Below, in pieces: positions 60,541 through 64,000 of a DNA stretch of 64,000 nucleotides; position 1 is the stretch's first letter, and every line of letters begins with the position of its first letter. Both the position numbers and the translations under genes were made by a program. The DNA lies in assembly GCA_900314935.1 (NCBI GenBank), contig OMXE01000005.1:1-64000 (forward strand), read 5' to 3'. This DNA is from an uncultured Prevotella sp. GTDB taxonomy: Bacteria > Bacteroidota > Bacteroidia > Bacteroidales > Bacteroidaceae. Under the pieces are notes generated by a model that saw nothing but the letters and a program-made list of their open reading frames with translations, did not search any database and had not been told where the DNA came from.

Positions 60541-60693
60541 CTGATATTCATTATTGGTTTATCGAGCACAAAAGTAATCAATATTCAGCAACTTTACGTT
60601 CATTTTATTCTTTATTAGGAGTAAATATAAGTATTTAAGTAACAAAAAATGAAAAAAATGGGCATTGATGACCGCTTATTACTATTTATTTTG

Positions 60694-60701
60694 TATTTTT
60701 G
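60694..60701 (+). promoter_or_regulatory. Promoter -7 box of nnr
   Basis: TATTTTTG ends 5 bases before the chosen ATG, so the mRNA would be leaderless or nearly so. This also argues against the upstream in-frame ATG at 60665. Confidence 0.5.
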
Positions 60702-60706
60702 CAGGG

Positions 60707-62224
60707 ATGAAAATATTCACAAGTGCCCAGATTCATGAACTCGACCATTATACGATCGAGCATGAACCGATACGTTCCATCGACCTGATGGAACGGGCTG
60801 CCAAAGTGCTGACACGTGCCATCACCGATACCTGGTCGGCCGAGAAGCCCGTTGTGGTGTTCGCCGGTCCCGGAAACAACGGGGGTGATGGTCTGGCTGT
60901 GGCACGACTTCTCGCTGAGCAGGGCTACCAGGTTAGTGTCTATCTTTTCAATATCAACGGGAAGCTTTCTGAAGACTGTGCCATCAACCGTCAACGGGTG
61001 ATTGACAGTCGAAAGATCAAGGAGTTCTTTGAGGTAAGGGATGAGTTCGACCCGCCCCAGCTCACTGCCTCGACACTCGTAGTCGATGGTCTTTTCGGCT
61101 CCGGTCTCAACAAGCCTTTGGCAGGTGGTTTCTCATCACTGGTGAAATACATCAATCAGTCACTGGCAGAGATTGTCAGCATTGACGTACCGTCAGGACT
61201 GATGACCGAGGACAACACTTACAATGTTAGGGCGAATATCATCAAAGCCGATGTTACGCTGACCCTGCAACAGAAGAAACTGGCCTTCCTCTTTGCCGAG
61301 AACCAGCAGTTCATCGGAAAGTTGCGCGTACTCGACATCCGTCTGAGCAAGGAGGGCATGAAGAAAATTGAAGCGCAATATACCGTGATCGACGAAAACG
61401 ATATCCGTTCTCGTATGCTTCATCGGAATGCGTTTGCCCACAAAGGCGACATGGGAACAGCGCTGATCATCGCAGGCAGTTATGGAATGGCCGGAGCTGC
61501 CATCCTCGCTACCAAGGCCTGTCTGCGTTCTGGTGTAGGAAAAGCCATCGTGCATACTCCTCGACGAAACAATGATATCATGCAAATCAGCATTCCCGAG
61601 GCCGTCATGGATATCGACCGCGACGAACTGTATTTCAGCGATACGGTTGACACGGAAGACGTTGATGCTGTTTGCATCGGTCCCGGACTGCGCCAGCAGG
61701 AGAACACCGCCATCGCACTGATCTCGCAGATCCGCCGTTCACATTGTCCTACTGTTCTTGATGCAGATGCCTTGAATATCCTGGCCAACCACCGCGCCTG
61801 GCTGCAACAGCTGCCCAAGAACATGATTATGACGCCGCATCCTAAAGAGTTCGATCGTTTGAATGGAGCCAGCTGTGCCGACTCTTTCGAACGCCTGTCA
61901 AAAGCTCGCGACCTGGCAGAACACCTTCAGGCATACATCATCCTGAAAGGTCATTACTCTGCCCTCTGCATGCCCAACGGACATGTCGTGTTCAACAGTA
62001 CAGGAAATGCAGGTATGGCCACGGCAGGAAGCGGCGATGTCCTGGCAGGAATCATTACGGGGCTTCTTGCCCGTGGATATAAACATGAAGATGCTTGCAT
62101 GACTGGTATGTACCTGCATGGACTGGCTGGTGATATCGCTGCCAAGGAACTGGGACAGGAGAGTATGACGGCGGGCGACATCATTACATATCTGCCCAAG
62201 GCATTTTTACGAATCAACGACTAA
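60707..62224 (+). CDS. nnr: Bifunctional NAD(P)H-hydrate repair enzyme
   Basis: A 505-residue fusion of NAD(P)HX epimerase and ADP-dependent dehydratase, which repair damaged nicotinamide cofactors. Start at 60707 (MKIFTSAQIHELDHYTIEHE). The N-terminal YjeF_N domain has VFAGPGNNGGDGLAVARLLA, VVDGLFGSGLNKPLAG and SIDVPSGLMTEDN. The C-terminal kinase-like domain has GDMGTALIIAGSYGMAGAAI, TPHPKEFDRL and GNAGMATAGSGDVLAGIITG. Length is normal. Followed by the DUF4831-like gene after 17 bases. Confidence 0.94.
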   Translation: MKIFTSAQIHELDHYTIEHEPIRSIDLMERAAKVLTRAITDTWSAEKPVVVFAGPGNNGGDGLAVARLLAEQGYQVSVYLFNINGKLSEDCAINRQRVIDSRKIKEFFEVRDEFDPPQLTASTLVVDGLFGSGLNKPLAGGFSSLVKYINQSLAEIVSIDVPSGLMTEDNTYNVRANIIKADVTLTLQQKKLAFLFAENQQFIGKLRVLDIRLSKEGMKKIEAQYTVIDENDIRSRMLHRNAFAHKGDMGTALIIAGSYGMAGAAILATKACLRSGVGKAIVHTPRRNNDIMQISIPEAVMDIDRDELYFSDTVDTEDVDAVCIGPGLRQQENTAIALISQIRRSHCPTVLDADALNILANHRAWLQQLPKNMIMTPHPKEFDRLNGASCADSFERLSKARDLAEHLQAYIILKGHYSALCMPNGHVVFNSTGNAGMATAGSGDVLAGIITGLLARGYKHEDACMTGMYLHGLAGDIAAKELGQESMTAGDIITYLPKAFLRIND

Positions 62225-62241
62225 AGAACAAAAAGAAAAGA

Positions 62242-63312
62242 ATGGATATCAAGAATATGACTAAAAAGCTTTGGCTTAGCTGCATGTCTATCTTCCTCTC
62301 AACGGGCGCCTTTGCCCAGAATGCTGTGGAAGGGACTACCTATTACCTGCCGAAAACGGCACTGAACTACACCTTGCTCATCGAACGTGTTACTGCCCAG
62401 CCGGGAGAACTGAGCATGTATGCAGGACGGTTCCTCAAGAAAGACGATGTTATATCCAAGCCTACCACCGCCTATCGGATCCTGAAGATCCAGATGACGA
62501 GTGTTGGTGTTGCCGATACTGCTAAGCGCTTCACACCGAAGATCGATGCCAAGCATTCCATCAACAGTATGAAGGTGGATGAGAACAGCGGAATCCTCCT
62601 GGCTGTGAACGCAGAAGCCAAGAGAATGGAGAAGCCTGCTCCTTTCATCGCCGCTCCCAAACCTCTGCCCTTGAATCCACGGGATTATATGAGTCAGGAG
62701 ATCTTAGCAGCAGGAAGCAGTGCGAAGATGGCGGAACTGATTGCCCAGGAAATCTATGATATCCGCGAAAGCAAGAGTCAGCTGAACAAAGGACAGGCCG
62801 ACTTCATGCCGAAAGACGGCGAGCAGATGCGTATCATGCTCAACAACCTGAACACTCAGGAGGCAGCATTACTGCAGATGTTCGAAGGGGTGACCGAGAA
62901 AGATACCGTGGAAACAACCATCACCTTCGTTCCGAACAAAGCCGTTGACAAGCAGGTACTCTTCCGCTTCTCTAAGAAGTTCGGATTGGTGGATGCTGAT
63001 GACCTATCAGGCGAACCTTATTATATTAGTATAGAGGACCTGCATAAGCAGGTGGAGAATACTGCTATCGACACTTCCGACAAGAAGGGGAAAGACGATG
63101 CCGGTATCTATGCCAACCTGCCTGGAAAGATCAAGGCTACCCTCTATCGCAGCGAGAATCAGATAGCTGAATACGAGGTATATGCAGCCCAATTTGGCAT
63201 CACTGCCCCTATGGACAATGAACTGTTCAGCAAGAAACTGCTGACCAGTCTGGTCTATGACCCCACGACGGGTCATGTGGAAACGATAAGTACGGAAATG
63301 ATCAAAAAATAA
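62242..63312 (+). CDS. DUF4831-like exported protein
   Basis: A 356-residue exported protein with signal peptide (ends TGAFAQ). It has an N-terminal segment GTTYYLPKTALNYTLLIERV, a YRILKIQMTSVGVADTAKRF strand region, SQEILAAGSSAKMAELIAQE with IYDIRESKSQLNKGQADFMP, and a C-terminal beta region. The pattern matches the Bacteroidales DUF4831 family; no function is known. It may share a transcript with nnr and tatAC. Confidence 0.75.
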   Translation: MDIKNMTKKLWLSCMSIFLSTGAFAQNAVEGTTYYLPKTALNYTLLIERVTAQPGELSMYAGRFLKKDDVISKPTTAYRILKIQMTSVGVADTAKRFTPKIDAKHSINSMKVDENSGILLAVNAEAKRMEKPAPFIAAPKPLPLNPRDYMSQEILAAGSSAKMAELIAQEIYDIRESKSQLNKGQADFMPKDGEQMRIMLNNLNTQEAALLQMFEGVTEKDTVETTITFVPNKAVDKQVLFRFSKKFGLVDADDLSGEPYYISIEDLHKQVENTAIDTSDKKGKDDAGIYANLPGKIKATLYRSENQIAEYEVYAAQFGITAPMDNELFSKKLLTSLVYDPTTGHVETISTEMIKK

Positions 63313-63327
63313 CAAATAGCTAACGAT

Positions 63328-63492
63328 ATGAATATCGGAACACAAGAAATTCTACTGATTGCCCTCATCATTCTGCTGCTCTTCGGAGGCAAGAAGATAC
63401 CCGAACTGATGAAAGGACTCGGAAAGGGCATGAAAAGTTTCAAAGACGGTTTGAACGGGAAAGAAGACGAACCAGCGAGAAAGGATGAGTGA
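63328..63492 (+). CDS. tatA: Twin-arginine translocase subunit TatA
   Basis: A 54-residue single-span protein: short N-terminus, membrane helix [20 protein letters not shown] with [19 protein letters not shown] amphipathic helix and a charged tail. It forms the protein-conducting patch of the Tat system. It overlaps tatC by 8 bases. Confidence 0.93.
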   Translation: MNIGTQEILLIALIILLLFGGKKIPELMKGLGKGMKSFKDGLNGKEDEPARKDE

Positions 63493-64000
63493 TGATGGGA
63501 GCCTGACCTTCTGGGATCATCTCGATGTGTTGCGCAGCAGCATCATCCGGATGATTGTGGCGGCTGTTGTGATGGGAATTGCGGCTTTCTTCATGAAAGA
63601 CTGGTTATTCGACATCGTGCTCGCCCCGAAGGACAGCAGTTTCTGCACCTACCGACTGTTGGGTGTTGAGCCGTTTTCCATCCAGTTGGTCAACACGGGT
63701 CTCACGGAACAGTTCATGATACACATGAAGGTGGCACTCATGACGGGTATTCTGGTCGCTTCACCGTATATCATCTACCTGCTGTTCAGGTTCATCTCAC
63801 CCGCCCTCTATGAGAACGAAAGACGTTATTCCATCAGGATCACTGTTACTGCATATGTGATGTTCCTCGTTGGAGTGGTTGTCAACTACCTGCTGATCTT
63901 CCCACTCACGGTAAGATTCCTCGGAACCTATCAGGTCAGCGAAGAGGTGGTTACCATGCTCACCATCACGAGCTATATTGATACACTGCTCATGATGAGC
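63485..64000 (+). CDS. tatC: Twin-arginine translocase subunit TatC (cut by window edge)
   Basis: The first 172 residues are visible and the gene runs off the right edge. Motifs: [19 protein letters not shown] (the conserved E is D here), [40 protein letters not shown] and [19 protein letters not shown]. TatC recognises the twin-arginine signal. It starts inside the end of tatA. Confidence 0.92.
   Translation, partial: MSDDGSLTFWDHLDVLRSSIIRMIVAAVVMGIAAFFMKDWLFDIVLAPKDSSFCTYRLLGVEPFSIQLVNTGLTEQFMIHMKVALMTGILVASPYIIYLLFRFISPALYENERRYSIRITVTAYVMFLVGVVVNYLLIFPLTVRFLGTYQVSEEVVTMLTITSYIDTLLMMS

Overview
The window looks like chromosome from a Prevotella-type member of the Bacteroidales. Promoters match the Bacteroidetes form (TTTG, 19-20 bases, TAnnTTTG) rather than -35/-10, and Shine-Dalgarno sequences are mostly absent. 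Lineage-typical genes are present: gldH, porT, a hybrid two-component system with a beta-propeller sensor, an ExbB-ExbD-ExbD-TonB operon with a phosphate-binding-like lipoprotein, and a START-like protein. All functional calls are by eye from translated sequence; no database search was run.

Layout. (1) 1-11.4 kb is an accessory region. It holds small toxin-antitoxin-like pairs (higBA; a zeta-toxin remnant with its small partner; DUF4160/DUF2442; a second higBA), an AAA ATPase, a giant secreted BspA-like protein and a small acidic protein. The gene modules of the first 3.5 kb are separated by same-orientation copies of a ~190-bp intergenic repeat. The ATPase sits between 43-bp perfect direct repeats. 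An 86-bp perfect inverted repeat (230-315 and 10275-10360) encloses about 10 kb. (2) 11.5-25.5 kb holds secreted and carbohydrate-related genes: a TPR/HTH membrane regulator, a 1334-residue hybrid two-component regulator, a PIG-L deacetylase-like protein between palindromic repeats, a CE2 esterase, an LRR-redoxin-M64 protease and a sugar/H+ symporter. (3) 25.8-36.5 kb is core: metF, holB, ricT-like, gldH, and on the minus strand purH(N)-mreB-mreC-mreD-mrdA-rodA for rod shape, then tRNA-Val and tRNA-Met. (4) 36.7-47.6 kb: START-like protein, LptF/G-family permease, ribBA, aminotransferase, the Ton energising operon and a ferredoxin. (5) 47.8-64 kb: porT, a split 5'-nucleotidase, a repeat-rich 600-bp gap with an orphan Tat signal, a cysteine-less TlpA-like protein, rplS, capA-like, NlpC/P60, a stand-alone AICAR transformylase, obgE, an HPRT-adenylate kinase fusion, nnr, a DUF4831-like gene, and tatA-tatC, with tatC cut by the window edge.

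How the parts relate. Purine metabolism is rearranged: the two PurH activities are separate genes 20 kb apart, and HPRT is fused to adenylate kinase. Four housekeeping transcription units (metF, the LptF/G-family permease, AICAR transformylase, HPRT-adenylate kinase) share a related promoter-carrying repeat. porT, gldH and CTD-like ends on secreted proteins point to type IX secretion. tatAC, together with the orphan Tat signal, shows that Tat substrates exist or existed. No insertion sequence, integrase, rRNA or CRISPR array was seen.
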